A stretch of DNA of 64,000 nucleotides from Flavobacteriales bacterium 34_180_T64 (GTDB lineage Bacteria; Bacteroidota; Bacteroidia; Flavobacteriales; Flavobacteriaceae), in contig MAAR01000005.1 of NCBI GenBank assembly GCA_002162765.1, positions 140,528 to 204,527 of the forward strand. The letters are read 5' to 3'. Of this stretch, positions 1-7,926 are shown piece after piece. The number at the start of each line of letters is the position of its first letter. The stretch's first letter is position 1. Below the pieces are notes generated by a model. That model was not told where the DNA came from, searched no databases, and worked only from the letters and a program-made list of their open reading frames with translations. The position numbers were made by a program, and so were the translations under genes.

Positions 1-368
1 TGAAATCTCATTATTACGATCCTTATTTAGCGCAATACGTGCACCCTAAAAAGGAATTTAAAGTGAAGCTAAAAGATGCGGATAAGGATTTTGTATTTGA
101 TGCAACAGAGGCCGATTTAAATAAGTTTGATAAGATTATTGATGAGGTTGAGCCAGGAGCATTACGGCTTCCAGTTTTACTTAAAAAGTACATTAAGCAG
201 AATGCCAGATTAATGGCCTTCAATGTCGATCCATTATTCAATAATGCTGTGGATGGATTGATGTATATAAAAATTGCCGATTTACCTGAAAGTACAGTGC
301 GTCCAGTTATGGAAGAATTTCAAGCCGAATTGGAGCGAAAATTCTCTGGGAACGGAGAGCAAGAATAG
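1..368 (+). CDS. C-terminal part of a hemolysin-like acyltransferase (PlsC/GNAT, OlsF-like), truncated by the window edge
   Basis: The reading frame is already open at the left edge (first full codon at position 3) and runs 122 residues to a stop at 366-368, so the true start lies outside the window. A GTG at 39 is only an internal codon. The visible tail contains a run of the type LPVLLKKYIKQNAR followed by FNVDPLFNNAVDGLM, which resembles the end of the GNAT half of bacteroidotal 'putative hemolysin' acyltransferases that make lyso-ornithine or related aminolipids. The assignment rests on resemblance of this tail only; the catalytic part is not visible. It converges on arsC with only two bases between the genes, so the two transcripts must overlap or share termination. 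Confidence 0.6.
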   Translation, partial: KSHYYDPYLAQYVHPKKEFKVKLKDADKDFVFDATEADLNKFDKIIDEVEPGALRLPVLLKKYIKQNARLMAFNVDPLFNNAVDGLMYIKIADLPESTVRPVMEEFQAELERKFSGNGEQE

Positions 369-370
369 TA

Positions 371-790
371 TTAATTAAAATGCGTTTGCACAAACGCTTC
401 ACAGTAGTCCTTAATTTCATTTCTCGCCTTTAGAAACGCCTTATATTTTTCTTCTGCTGTGCCTTCAACTTTAGAAGGATCGAAGAAATTATGATGAATT
501 CTAGTTGCATTTTTACTTGGAATAAAAGGGCAATTCTCATTGGCGTGATCACATACAGTAAGTATAAAATCAAAATCTATATCAAGGTATTCATCTACAT
601 GGTTTGACGTATGACCAGTAATATTAATGCCATCGTCGTTCATAATTAAAACAGCTCCAGGATTTAAACCATGTGTTTCAATTCCAGCGCTATAGATATT
701 AGCTTTGTCTTTGGCCATTACATTTAAATAACCGTGAGCCATTTGACTTCTACAAGAATTGCCTGTACACAGGACTAATATATTCTTCAT
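371..790 (-). CDS. arsC: Arsenate reductase, thioredoxin-type (low-molecular-weight phosphatase fold)
   Basis: The 139-residue protein begins MKNILVLCTGNSCRSQMA, the CX5R phosphate-binding P-loop of low-molecular-weight tyrosine phosphatases, with nucleophile Cys8 and Arg14. Two further cysteines, Cys80 (TVCDHANENC) and Cys87, match the relay cysteines of thioredoxin-coupled ArsC of the Staphylococcus pI258 type. The HHNFFDP segment supplies the general acid Asp104. The enzyme should reduce arsenate to arsenite in the cytoplasm. It is the last gene of a minus-strand operon headed by arsR. It ends two bases from the convergent acyltransferase gene. An Acr3 or ArsB efflux pump, the usual partner, is not encoded downstream here. 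Confidence 0.92.
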   Translation of the reverse strand: MKNILVLCTGNSCRSQMAHGYLNVMAKDKANIYSAGIETHGLNPGAVLIMNDDGINITGHTSNHVDEYLDIDFDFILTVCDHANENCPFIPSKNATRIHHNFFDPSKVEGTAEEKYKAFLKARNEIKDYCEAFVQTHFN

Positions 791-799
791 ATTTATGAA

Positions 800-1300
800 T
801 TATTTAATTAACATATTGGACTTACTTCGTCGTTCTAAAAAATGATTATTATGCCAGGTTCCATTTAATTGACCAATTTTCTCTCGGTACCCAACAATTC
901 TAAATCCACATTTTTTATGGAGTTCTATGCTAGCAATATTTTCTGAAAAAATACCCGCTTGTAAGGTCCAGAAACCATGAGCTTCACTATCTATAATAAG
1001 TTGTTTAAGTATGGCTTCTCCAATATGTTGCCCTCTAAAAGCTGCTGCAACATACACAGTTACTTCAGCAACACCTTCATAAACTTTTCGTATAGAAACT
1101 GGCGAAAGCACACCAAAACCAATTATTACATCATTTATTGTCGCAACGATTCTACAAGATACGATGTGTTTGTTATTCCAAGTGTCCCAATCAGGAACTT
1201 CGGTTTCAAAAGTCGCCAATCCGGTTTTAATACCTTGAGCATAAATTTTTGAAACTGAAGTCCAATGAGTTTTAACTAATGATTCTATTCTAAGTGTCAT
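800..1300 (-). CDS. GNAT N-acetyltransferase, ArsN1/phosphinothricin acetyltransferase-like
   Basis: This is a 166-residue single-domain GNAT protein. Recognisable parts are the N-terminal 'YAQGIKTGLATFETEVPDW' segment typical of phosphinothricin (bialaphos) acetyltransferase relatives, the acetyl-CoA loop (FRGQHIGEAIL, about residues 90-100), and the closing 'ENIASIELHKKCGFRIVGYRE' helix-strand. In arsenic operons this subfamily includes ArsN1, which acetylates the organoarsenical antibiotic arsinothricin. Its position between arsC and the DUF6428-like gene makes that role plausible here, but the substrate cannot be read from the sequence. It is separated from arsC by 9 bases and from the upstream gene by 6, so it is operonic. 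Confidence 0.8.
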   Translation of the reverse strand: MTLRIESLVKTHWTSVSKIYAQGIKTGLATFETEVPDWDTWNNKHIVSCRIVATINDVIIGFGVLSPVSIRKVYEGVAEVTVYVAAAFRGQHIGEAILKQLIIDSEAHGFWTLQAGIFSENIASIELHKKCGFRIVGYREKIGQLNGTWHNNHFLERRSKSNMLIK

Positions 1301-1306
1301 TATTTT

Positions 1307-1804
1307 TTAACAGCAGTTTCCACCTGGAGCACAACATGATTCTTCAGAAATTGATACAGTTTCTAGTTCTTCAGGAACACCACAAGTCGATTTTGCCTTG
1401 CAATCTGTTTTTTCAACAGCTAATTTAAAAATAAGTTGATTATCTCTTATTTCAAAATCGTTAACAAATAGTTGTGCAGTGTGAAAATTTGAATTGCTAT
1501 ATTCAATCTTAACTTCAGCGTCTAGAGTATACGATTTCATTTTACCAACTTTATTTAGAATAGCTAAAGCCTTATAAACAGTCATGTATTCTCTTTTTTC
1601 TAGTTCATTCGGACTTTCCCAAAGTTGAATAATGGTTTCTTTCCAAGCGTCGGTTTGAGCGCCACAATCTACCGAATCTATAGTATAATGTTTTACTTCG
1701 GTAATATGATAATTAGCACCAACAAATTGGTTATGCGCATATTCAAATAATAAGGACTTGTCTTGATTTTGCTCTAGTACATTAAATAATTCTTGAGTTT
1801 TCAT
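1307..1804 (-). CDS. DUF6428-like protein of ars operons with a cysteine-rich tail
   Basis: A 165-residue protein that I recognise as the conserved unknown found after arsR in many bacteroidotal arsenic operons (probably DUF6428). No catalytic motif is visible. The C-terminal 30 residues are cysteine-rich: CKAKSTCG, then ESCCAPGGNCC at the extreme end, giving two vicinal Cys pairs that could bind arsenite or another soft metal. It lies between arsR (54 bases upstream) and the GNAT gene (6 bases downstream) on the same strand. Function is unknown; a metalloid-binding or sensing accessory role is inference from the tail and the neighbours. Confidence 0.75.
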   Translation of the reverse strand: MKTQELFNVLEQNQDKSLLFEYAHNQFVGANYHITEVKHYTIDSVDCGAQTDAWKETIIQLWESPNELEKREYMTVYKALAILNKVGKMKSYTLDAEVKIEYSNSNFHTAQLFVNDFEIRDNQLIFKLAVEKTDCKAKSTCGVPEELETVSISEESCCAPGGNCC

Positions 1805-1858
1805 ATTTATTTTGTATTTGTTTTACGTTCGAGTGCGATGAAAAATGTGCCTTAGGCA

Positions 1859-2182
1859 CTAACAACAATTTGATTTTGTAGTATTAAAAAATGAGTTTAA
1901 TTCATTTTGGAGCATATTCCAACGCTCAACATTTATGCAATAGCACATACTTTTTCCCTCTACTTCACCTTTAAGTAATCCAATACTTTTAAGTTCTTTT
2001 AAATGCTGTGAAATCGTGGCTTGTGCTAAGCCTATTTCCTCCACTAAATCATTGCAGATGCAACTATTTTGCTTACTTATATGTTGAAGTATAGCAACAC
2101 GCGCAGGATGCCCTAAGACTTTAAAGAATTGTGCCAATTCGTTTTGCTGTTCCGTGAATATTTGAGTTTTAGAAATTCCCAT
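1859..2182 (-). CDS. arsR: ArsR/SmtB-family metalloid-responsive repressor
   Basis: From the ATG at 2182 the protein has 107 residues (MGISKTQIFTEQQNELAQF...), normal for the family. An upstream in-frame ATG at 2236 would add 18 hydrophobic residues unlike ArsR and would start inside the preceding terminator, so I reject it. The winged-helix core is clear: LGHPARVAILQHI, then recognition helix GLAQATISQHLKELKSIGL. The NSCICNDL segment carries a Cys-x-Cys like the arsenite-binding ELCVCDL of classical ArsR, and the protein ends ...SNCC with another vicinal pair. It should repress the operon arsR-DUF6428-GNAT-arsC and release it on binding arsenite. Confidence 0.92.
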   Translation of the reverse strand: MGISKTQIFTEQQNELAQFFKVLGHPARVAILQHISKQNSCICNDLVEEIGLAQATISQHLKELKSIGLLKGEVEGKSMCYCINVERWNMLQNELNSFFNTTKSNCC

Positions 2183-2194
2183 AATGATATTTAT

Positions 2195-2206
2195 ATATTG
2201 CAATAT
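2195..2206. promoter_or_regulatory. Candidate ArsR operator palindrome
   Basis: ATATTGCAATAT is a perfect 12-bp palindrome lying 12 bases upstream of the arsR ATG at 2182. The position fits autoregulation by the ArsR homodimer. There is no experimental or comparative support within the window. Confidence 0.4.
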
Positions 2207-2225
2207 TACGATGATAAAATGTAAT

Positions 2226-2259
2226 AAAAAAGTCAAATGATATTTATTTTGACTTTTTT
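2226..2259 (-). terminator. Rho-independent-like terminator after the TM2 gene
   Basis: Perfect 12-bp inverted arms (aaaaaagtcaaa at 2226-2237, tttgactttttt at 2248-2259) with a 10-base loop, rich in T on both exits. It lies just after the stop of the TM2-domain gene and just before arsR, so it should insulate the ars operon. Confidence 0.7.
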
Positions 2260-2272
2260 ATGAATTATAGTC

Positions 2273-2722
2273 CTAGAACCAGGGCTTTTGGCCAGATTGG
2301 TAGGTGTTGAAAAATTCTTCGTCTGATTTTGTTAAATAGATGATACCTTCAACTAATCCAATAATTCCAGAAATAGCAGAAGTTATTCCACATGTAAAGA
2401 AGCCTAAAATTCCAAGTACTAATAAAATAGCACCTTCTTTATTATATCCTAAAACAAATTTATGTACGCCTAGCCAACCCAAGACGATGCCTAAAATTCC
2501 GGCCAGCACTTTTTTATTGTCACCTGAGGCTTTGTCAAATGCTTCTTTAGCATTGTCGGCAAATTCGGAAGCAGCTTCTTTCGCTTCGCCAGCGAATTCA
2601 CTTGCTTTTTCTTTTGCTTCATCAGCAAATTCACTTGCTTTATCTGCTGCTTTTTTAGCACCTTCTTTGGCGTCACCTAACATATCGTTTAGGTCGTCAC
2701 TTAAATTTTTTTCGTCAGACAT
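2273..2722 (-). CDS. TM2-domain membrane protein with an amphipathic Ala/Lys/Glu repeat N-terminus
   Basis: A 149-residue protein in two parts. Residues about 10-70 are a low-complexity helix built of repeats such as AKEKASEFAGEAKEAASEFADNAKEA, with an 11-residue rhythm like LEA proteins or phasins. Residues about 70-149 are a TM2 domain: two hydrophobic segments (GILGIVLGWLGVHKFVLGY and ILLVLGILGFFTCGITSAISGIIGLVEG) followed by a short tail ending KPWF. TM2 proteins are small inner-membrane proteins of mostly unknown function. The gene is monocistronic, with a terminator directly downstream. A plus-strand ORF opposite is only a shadow created by the repeats. Confidence 0.85.
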   Translation of the reverse strand: MSDEKNLSDDLNDMLGDAKEGAKKAADKASEFADEAKEKASEFAGEAKEAASEFADNAKEAFDKASGDNKKVLAGILGIVLGWLGVHKFVLGYNKEGAILLVLGILGFFTCGITSAISGIIGLVEGIIYLTKSDEEFFNTYQSGQKPWF

Positions 2723-2838
2723 ATTGTGTTTGATTTTTGGTTAGACTATAAAGTTAATAAAAATTGTTCTAATTGAAAATCAGAAGATTACAATGAGATA
2801 CCGCTTTTAATTTATAAGTCTTAAAAAGAGCGGTATTG

Positions 2839-3225
2839 TTACAAAAAGGCTTTGTCAATAGGTTCCCAAAGTTCAATTTTGTTCCCATCATTATCTAAGA
2901 TCCAACCAAATTTTCCATAGTCATATTCTTCTACTTCTCCAATAATAGTTACACCTTCTTCTTTTAATGCGGCTAATAATTCATGTAGATTTTCAACACG
3001 ATAATTAAACATAAAATCCTTCTTTGAAGGTTCATAATATTTGGTATCTTCAGCAAAAGGGCTCCATTGAGTTGTGCAATCGTTGCCGTCTTGATCTTTC
3101 CACTTAAACGTACAGCCATAGTCATCTGTATTAAACCCTAAATGTTTTCTGTACCAATCTTTTGATGCTTTTGGATCTTTAGTTTTAAAGAATATTCCTC
3201 CAATACCTGTAACTCTGTTTTTCAT
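2839..3225 (-). CDS. VOC-family (glyoxalase/bleomycin-resistance fold) protein
   Basis: From the ATG at 3225 (MKNRVTGIGGIFFKTKDPKASKDWY) this is a 128-residue single VOC unit; an ATG eight codons upstream gives a less typical start. The beta-alpha-beta-beta-beta halves can be followed from 'GIFFKTKDPKASKDWYRKHLGF' to 'ILDNDGNKIELWEP'. The final Glu in the NKIELWEP strand is the usual metal ligand of the family. Such proteins bind a divalent metal and act on small substrates or confer resistance; the substrate here is unknown. The gene stands alone, flanked by intergenic DNA. Confidence 0.85.
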   Translation of the reverse strand: MKNRVTGIGGIFFKTKDPKASKDWYRKHLGFNTDDYGCTFKWKDQDGNDCTTQWSPFAEDTKYYEPSKKDFMFNYRVENLHELLAALKEEGVTIIGEVEEYDYGKFGWILDNDGNKIELWEPIDKAFL

Positions 3226-3388
3226 GTGTCTATATTTATTGTTTTTCATCGGTCATACTTCGACTTTGCTCAGTACAGGCGTGTTGTTCGCTATTAATCA
3301 TTAACTCCATTTTATAGTTTTTAAGGAGTCGTTGAACCTTTGGTTTCTCTTAGGGGATAAAAATTCTAACATGCTCCTTTCATAATGT

Positions 3389-3844
3389 TTATTTTTTTAT
3401 GGCAGTTTCGTATATGTCAATCCATTCTTCCGTACTCATTTTTCCGGCTAGTTCTCCAATAAGTTGGTATGGAATATCTTCTATTTTTTTGAATCGCACA
3501 CAGCTTTTGCCCATATCAAGTTTATACTTGCAGTGTTTAGCATATTCAGCAGTAAACCAATCTAATACTTCTTTTTTGGCATACATTCCCATATGATATA
3601 CAGCAATAAAGTTTTTTTGAGATGCCAAATTCATAAACGGTAATGGTGTTTTTGGATCACAATGATATCCATTTGGATACACAGAATGCGGTATAACAAA
3701 TCCAAGCATGCCATAACTCATTTGTTCTTCCATCCCATTGGGAAGATTATCGCGTATAATTTTCCTCAATTTAGCTATTGGAGCTTGACGTTCTTCAGGA
3801 AGTTGACTTATATAGTCTTCGGGTGAGTCTGCTTTGTATTGCAT
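3389..3844 (-). CDS. DUF1801 (YdhG-like) protein
   Basis: A 151-residue protein with the DUF1801 pattern: 'SPEDYISQLPEERQAPIAKLRKIIRDNLPNGMEEQMSYGMLGFVIP' followed by 'FIAVYHMGMYAKKEVLDWF' and a C-terminal 'GKSCVRFKKIEDIPYQLIGELAGKM'. The family is related to frataxin-like folds; YdhG of Bacillus has been linked to intracellular iron handling, but the role is generally unproven. It starts 4 bases after the stop of the DUF4199 gene and probably shares its transcript. Confidence 0.85.
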   Translation of the reverse strand: MQYKADSPEDYISQLPEERQAPIAKLRKIIRDNLPNGMEEQMSYGMLGFVIPHSVYPNGYHCDPKTPLPFMNLASQKNFIAVYHMGMYAKKEVLDWFTAEYAKHCKYKLDMGKSCVRFKKIEDIPYQLIGELAGKMSTEEWIDIYETAIKK

Positions 3845-3848
3845 ACTA

Positions 3849-4313
3849 TTAATGTTTACGTTGTAAAATTAAAGATGAGAGTAAAGATATAATGAATCCT
3901 ATAACTGTGACGAGTATAAACATAAATACTGCAGCCGACGCACTGGTCATTTTAATGATTTCGTCTTTTTTCCCTTGATCTATGAGCGCTTGTTCATAAT
4001 TGCTAAAGAAAGAAGGATCAATAAATTTAGTATATATAAAATCTGCGATTGCGATTCCTAGGCCAACCAACATTGAAATTAGAAGGCCAATTTTTATGGC
4101 TTTTCCAATTGATACCACACCATTATTAACACGATCTCTATAATGTTTTATACCAAAAAAGATAAATGATAGGGAGAGAAAAATGGATATGTAACCCAGT
4201 ATTTCGTTTGTTGAATACTCTAAGTTTTTTATTCCTAAAGTAAGGTGCAAGATGAACACAATAAAACCGACAATAAGCCCGTAAGAACCATATTTTAAAA
4301 CTGTACTTTTCAT
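3849..4313 (-). CDS. DUF4199-type four-helix inner-membrane protein
   Basis: A 154-residue protein with four predicted membrane segments: YGLIVGFIVFILHLTLGI, ILGYISIFLSLSFIFFGI, AIKIGLLISMLVGLGIAIADFIY and FMFILVTVIGFIISLLSSLIL. The GIKHYRDRVNNGVVSIGKAIKIG loop between segments 2 and 3 is the conserved signature of DUF4199, common in flavobacteria and of unknown function. The soluble segment (FIDPSFFSNYEQALIDQGK) sits between segments 3 and 4. Upstream, about 105 bases away on the same strand, is a membrane-anchored LuxR regulator that may control it. Confidence 0.8.
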   Translation of the reverse strand: MKSTVLKYGSYGLIVGFIVFILHLTLGIKNLEYSTNEILGYISIFLSLSFIFFGIKHYRDRVNNGVVSIGKAIKIGLLISMLVGLGIAIADFIYTKFIDPSFFSNYEQALIDQGKKDEIIKMTSASAAVFMFILVTVIGFIISLLSSLILQRKH

Positions 4314-4418
4314 ATTAAAAGAATTTTAAATTAATAGCTCAAAAGTAGATGTAGTATCCGTTTTTAGACTCATACTAAAGTACCAAATGACTCATACTTT
4401 AGTTTAAAAATAAGATTT

Positions 4419-4829
4419 TTAAATGATTTGAAGTGATTTTGCAATTTGAAGCGCTTGGGTTCTTCGCTTTGCATTCAGTTTTACTAATAAATTCGATACA
4501 TAGGTTTTTATAGTGCTTTCGGAAAGAAATAATTTCTCGGCAATTTCCTTATTAGAGAATCCTGAAGCGATACCTTCAAGAACCTCATATTCACGAGTTG
4601 TAATTTCTAATTCTTGTATCTTTTTTTGATCAATGCTATAATTAGGGTTAAGTGGTTTACGAAGACTTTTTTTATTGATGTATATGCCGACGAAAAAGAA
4701 AAGAATAGCAATAATGGCAATGGTAATCTCGATTTTCATATTCCCAGAAATCAAGGCATACTTGCTCAATTGAAAAAACAATAACAGTGCTATAATTAGG
4801 CTGCTGAAAATGAGAATGGTTTTCTTCAT
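4419..4829 (-). CDS. Membrane-anchored LuxR-type transcriptional regulator
   Basis: A 136-residue protein with two N-terminal transmembrane helices (TILIFSSLIIALLLFFQL, and EITIAIIAILFFFVGIYI) and a C-terminal LuxR/NarL HTH at about residues 74-134. The HTH is clear: EITTREYEVLEGIASGFSNKEIAEKLFLSESTIKTYVSNLLVKL. There is no receiver domain. This small one-component arrangement recurs in flavobacteria, often next to DUF4199 genes as here. It probably regulates its neighbour; the signal sensed is unknown. Confidence 0.85.
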   Translation of the reverse strand: MKKTILIFSSLIIALLLFFQLSKYALISGNMKIEITIAIIAILFFFVGIYINKKSLRKPLNPNYSIDQKKIQELEITTREYEVLEGIASGFSNKEIAEKLFLSESTIKTYVSNLLVKLNAKRRTQALQIAKSLQII

Positions 4830-4896
4830 ATTTGTTTTCCATAAAAATGGAAATCTATTAAATTTTTAATACAACCTTAAAAGATTGCCACGTCGC

Positions 4897-5841
4897 TTAA
4901 CTCCTCCCAATGACAAAAACTTTGATTTTATCCACTATAGTTTGTGCTAGTTTTTCTTTACTTTCTGTTGTCCAACCAGCAACATGAGGTGATAGAAGTA
5001 CATTATTTGATGCAATTAAATATTGTAATGGTATTGGGATACCTGAAGAAAACAGGTTTTCAAAGGATGATTTTTCATATTCTAATACGTCTAAACCTGC
5101 ACCTATAATTTTTCCAGATTGTAAGGATTCAACGAGGTCTTTTGTGACCACACTTTTACCTCGTGCCGTATTTATAAACCAAAATGGCTTTTTGAATTTT
5201 TTAATGAATTCATCATTTATCATTCCTTTAGTGAGTTCGGTTTGCGGTGTATGTAAACTCACGATATCAACTCGGTTCTGAAACTCTTGAAGTGACACCT
5301 GAGTTGCATTTTTATCTCCTACATTGGGTTTAATATCATAGCAAAGTACGTCAACATCAAAGCCTCTTAATTTCTTAGCAAAGGCTTTTCCCATGTTGCC
5401 ATATCCAATAATACCAACAATTTTCCCATCAAGTTCGATGCCGCGATTAGCTTCACGCAACCATTTGCCTTGACTTACTTCATGATCGGCTTTATTTAGT
5501 TTATTGAATAGTGATAATAACATTGCTAGCGTATGTTCGCCAACAGCATTTCGATTCCCTTCTGGCGCTGCAATTAGTGTAATTCCTTTTTTCTTGGCAT
5601 AATTGCAATCTATATTTTCTAATCCTGCACCTACACGACCAATAAATTTGAGATTTATAGCGGCATCTAAGAATGTTTTATCAATAGTGAATCGGCTTCT
5701 GATAATAATACCATCGTAGTCTTTGATTTTAGATATAATGTTCTCTTTAGATGACGTATAATCCTCATGATTTATACAGCCTAAATCATTTAATTGATTT
5801 ATAAGTAAAATATGATTGGTATCTAAGTGAAGAATATTCAT
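4897..5841 (-). CDS. D-3-phosphoglycerate dehydrogenase or related D-2-hydroxyacid dehydrogenase
   Basis: A 314-residue NAD-dependent D-hydroxyacid dehydrogenase. It shows the substrate-domain segment GRVGAGLENID (about 68-78), the Rossmann motif GIIGYGNMGKAF (GxGxxG at 146-151), the catalytic Arg in INTARGKSVV, Glu in GLDVLEYE and His in SPHVAGWT. The length fits the short SerA type without ACT domain. It could catalyse the first step of serine synthesis, but no serC or serB is nearby, so the substrate is uncertain and another 2-oxoacid reductase role is possible. It appears to be a single-gene unit. Confidence 0.85.
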   Translation of the reverse strand: MNILHLDTNHILLINQLNDLGCINHEDYTSSKENIISKIKDYDGIIIRSRFTIDKTFLDAAINLKFIGRVGAGLENIDCNYAKKKGITLIAAPEGNRNAVGEHTLAMLLSLFNKLNKADHEVSQGKWLREANRGIELDGKIVGIIGYGNMGKAFAKKLRGFDVDVLCYDIKPNVGDKNATQVSLQEFQNRVDIVSLHTPQTELTKGMINDEFIKKFKKPFWFINTARGKSVVTKDLVESLQSGKIIGAGLDVLEYEKSSFENLFSSGIPIPLQYLIASNNVLLSPHVAGWTTESKEKLAQTIVDKIKVFVIGRS

Positions 5842-5894
5842 TTTTTTTATAAAATCTAGAAGCGGATTAATTTAAATTCAAATGTAAATATTAT

Positions 5895-5922
5895 GAGATG
5901 CTGAAACAAGTTCAGCATGACG
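5895..5922. repeat. Dispersed intergenic palindromic repeat (gagatgctgaa...ttcagcatgac type)
   Basis: An imperfect palindrome around GATGCTGAA and TTCAGCATGAC between two genes. This sequence type, like the 'cattcttcgacaggctcagaatg' copy at 6351-6380, is a recurrent intergenic repeat in Flavobacteriia. It may act as a transcript end structure. Confidence 0.4.
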
Positions 5923-5924
5923 AT

Positions 5925-6290
5925 TTAGATTTTTGGAAATTCGGTTTGCGTACGTTCATGTTTCACTGCACCTGTATGAGCCGTAGCAATTTTTTCAAAA
6001 AGTAAGACATGTACTTCTTCATCATTTTTAGTGGTTGGATTATGTTCTACACCTTTTGGTACCACTATAATTTCTCCGGCGTTCACAACTTCTGTTCGAT
6101 CTCTAAACTGCATATATAAAGTTCCTTTTACGATTTGAAATAATTCGTCTTCTTCTTCATGGCTATGCCATACAAATTCCCCTTTCAATTTTGCGAGAAT
6201 CACTTGCATATCATCGACAATTGCGATTTGATGTGGATGCCAGTTTTTAGAGAATTTTGTAAATTTTTCTTGAATATTAATTGCTTTCAT
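5925..6290 (-). CDS. Small cupin-domain protein
   Basis: A 121-residue single-domain cupin. Motif 1 is WHSHEEEDELFQIVKG (His, His, Glu metal ligands) and motif 2 is VPKGVEHNPTTK (the fourth His). Such proteins hold one divalent metal in a small beta-barrel and may be dioxygenases, isomerases or sugar-binding proteins; nothing in the sequence or neighbourhood decides the substrate. It stands alone. Intergenic repeats lie at both ends. Confidence 0.85.
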   Translation of the reverse strand: MKAINIQEKFTKFSKNWHPHQIAIVDDMQVILAKLKGEFVWHSHEEEDELFQIVKGTLYMQFRDRTEVVNAGEIIVVPKGVEHNPTTKNDEEVHVLLFEKIATAHTGAVKHERTQTEFPKI

Positions 6291-6350
6291 AGTGTAAAAT
6301 TACGAAGATTTGCGTTAGCGATTGAACAATTGTTGGAGCTCTTTATGTTT

Positions 6351-6380
6351 TGACATTCTTCGACAGGCTCAGAATGACAA
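6351..6380. repeat. Dispersed intergenic repeat (cattcttcgacaggctcagaatg)
   Basis: The sequence around cattcttcgacaggctcaga with flanking CATTCT/AGAATG arms is of the kind found in many intergenic gaps of Flavobacteriia. A diverged relative (tcatacttcgactttgctcag) is present at about 3252-3275. The remaining bases to 6543 hold no recognisable gene. Confidence 0.4.
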
Positions 6381-6543
6381 GTTCAGAACGATTAAATTGG
6401 AAGGATAACATAAAAATAAAAGCGACTTGAGAAAGCGCGACGCTCTGAACCCTTTCTGACTACATAGCTATTTGTGTCTCCGCTAAAGCTTCGACGACAT
6501 GCGGACGGCGAAGGAGGCTAGTGAAAGAGTGGAACGCCCAAAA

Positions 6544-7926
6544 TTAAATACCTAAAATGGTTTTGGCAATCCAGAAGTAAATAAGAATCCCGAAAATATC
6601 ATTACTGGTAGTAATAAAAGGCCCTGTGGCGATGGCAGGATCAATACCGCGTTTGTTAAGAAATAGCGGGACAAAGGTGCCAATGAGACCTGCAACAATA
6701 ATAACGACGACTAAGGACACAGAAATGGCAAGCGCTTTCAGGACTTCTTTTTCATAAGCCCAAACAAATAAAAACAGAAACATTGCCAATATAATTCCAT
6801 TGAGTGCGGCAAGCATCATTTCTTTTATTAATCGGTTGTTTATACTTCCTTTAACATCATCATTTGCCAAACCTTGTACAATAATAGCGCTCGACTGCAC
6901 ACCAACATTTCCAGCCATTGCCGCAATTAATGGTGTAAAAAAGAACAGTACGGCGTGCTCTTCAAACGAGCCTTCAAAACCTACCATTATTAAAAATGCA
7001 CCTACACCACCTATTAAACCTAAAAATAGCCAAGGTAATCGCGCTCTAGTTAATTCTATAATACTATCATCTGCCTCTACATCTTGAGTAATACCTGCTG
7101 CAAGTTGGTAATCTTTTTCAGCCTCTTCTTTAATAACATCGACGATATCATCAATTGTAATTCTACCCAGAAGGACCTGTTCGTCATCAATAACTGGAAT
7201 CGCTTCCAAATCGTATTTTTGCATGACTCTAGCAACGTCTTCGATATCTTCATTTGCATTTACAGAATCCACTTTTGGAATATAAACACTTGAAATATGT
7301 GCTTTTGGAGATGCCATTAGCAAATCCTTTAAAGAGAGTCGCCCAATTAGTCTATCGTCATTATCTGTGACATAAATAGAATGTACACGTGTCACATTTT
7401 CAGCTTGTTCACGCATTTCTTTTACACAACGCGTTACCGTCCAATTCTCATTAACACTCACGAGTTCTTTTGCCATTAAACTACCAGCAACATCATCATC
7501 ATAGGTTAGTAATTCTTTAATGACCTCGACCTGTTCCAGATTCTCGATATGAGCAATTACATCTTCTTGACGTTTTTCAGAAAGTTCAGCGATCATATCT
7601 GCCGCATCATCAGAATCGAGTTCATCAATTTCTTCGGCAATCTCTTTAGCGGATAAGTTTTCGAGGATCTTTTCACGATCATCCTCATCAAGTTCCATTA
7701 GAACATCAGAAGTGAGTTCGCTGTCTAATAGCTTGATAACATAGGTGGCTTGCTCTAGATTAAGTTCATCTAGAATTTCGGCAATATCCGCGTGATGATA
7801 TTCGCCAAAAAAATCTAAAGTTGCAGTGTCATTTTTAGATTTAATTAGGTGAACTACTTTTTTAATAAGTATATCACTTACTTGGAACTGAATATTATCG
7901 TTCTTTTCTTCCACGTATGTTCTCAA
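6544..7926 (-). CDS. mgtE: Magnesium transporter MgtE
   Basis: A 460-residue protein with the full MgtE architecture. An acidic N-terminal domain (about 1-130) contains repeated '[16 protein letters not shown] / [18 protein letters not shown]' helices. Two CBS domains (about 135-260) include 'GRLSLKDLL' and '[12 protein letters not shown]'. A five-helix membrane domain (about 285-460) contains '[23 protein letters not shown]', the conserved pore region, and '[18 protein letters not shown]'. The N-domain and CBS pair sense cytoplasmic Mg2+ and gate the dimeric channel. The start overlaps the rsmA stop by 4 bases (ATGA), indicating translational coupling. Confidence 0.95.
   Translation of the reverse strand: MRTYVEEKNDNIQFQVSDILIKKVVHLIKSKNDTATLDFFGEYHHADIAEILDELNLEQATYVIKLLDSELTSDVLMELDEDDREKILENLSAKEIAEEIDELDSDDAADMIAELSEKRQEDVIAHIENLEQVEVIKELLTYDDDVAGSLMAKELVSVNENWTVTRCVKEMREQAENVTRVHSIYVTDNDDRLIGRLSLKDLLMASPKAHISSVYIPKVDSVNANEDIEDVARVMQKYDLEAIPVIDDEQVLLGRITIDDIVDVIKEEAEKDYQLAAGITQDVEADDSIIELTRARLPWLFLGLIGGVGAFLIMVGFEGSFEEHAVLFFFTPLIAAMAGNVGVQSSAIIVQGLANDDVKGSINNRLIKEMMLAALNGIILAMFLFLFVWAYEKEVLKALAISVSLVVVIIVAGLIGTFVPLFLNKRGIDPAIATGPFITTSNDIFGILIYFWIAKTILGI

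Noticed and set aside
2340..2744. 134-residue plus-strand ORF opposite the TM2 gene
   Set aside because: A shadow of the Ala/Lys/Glu repeats on the other strand; the minus-strand product is a clear TM2 protein.
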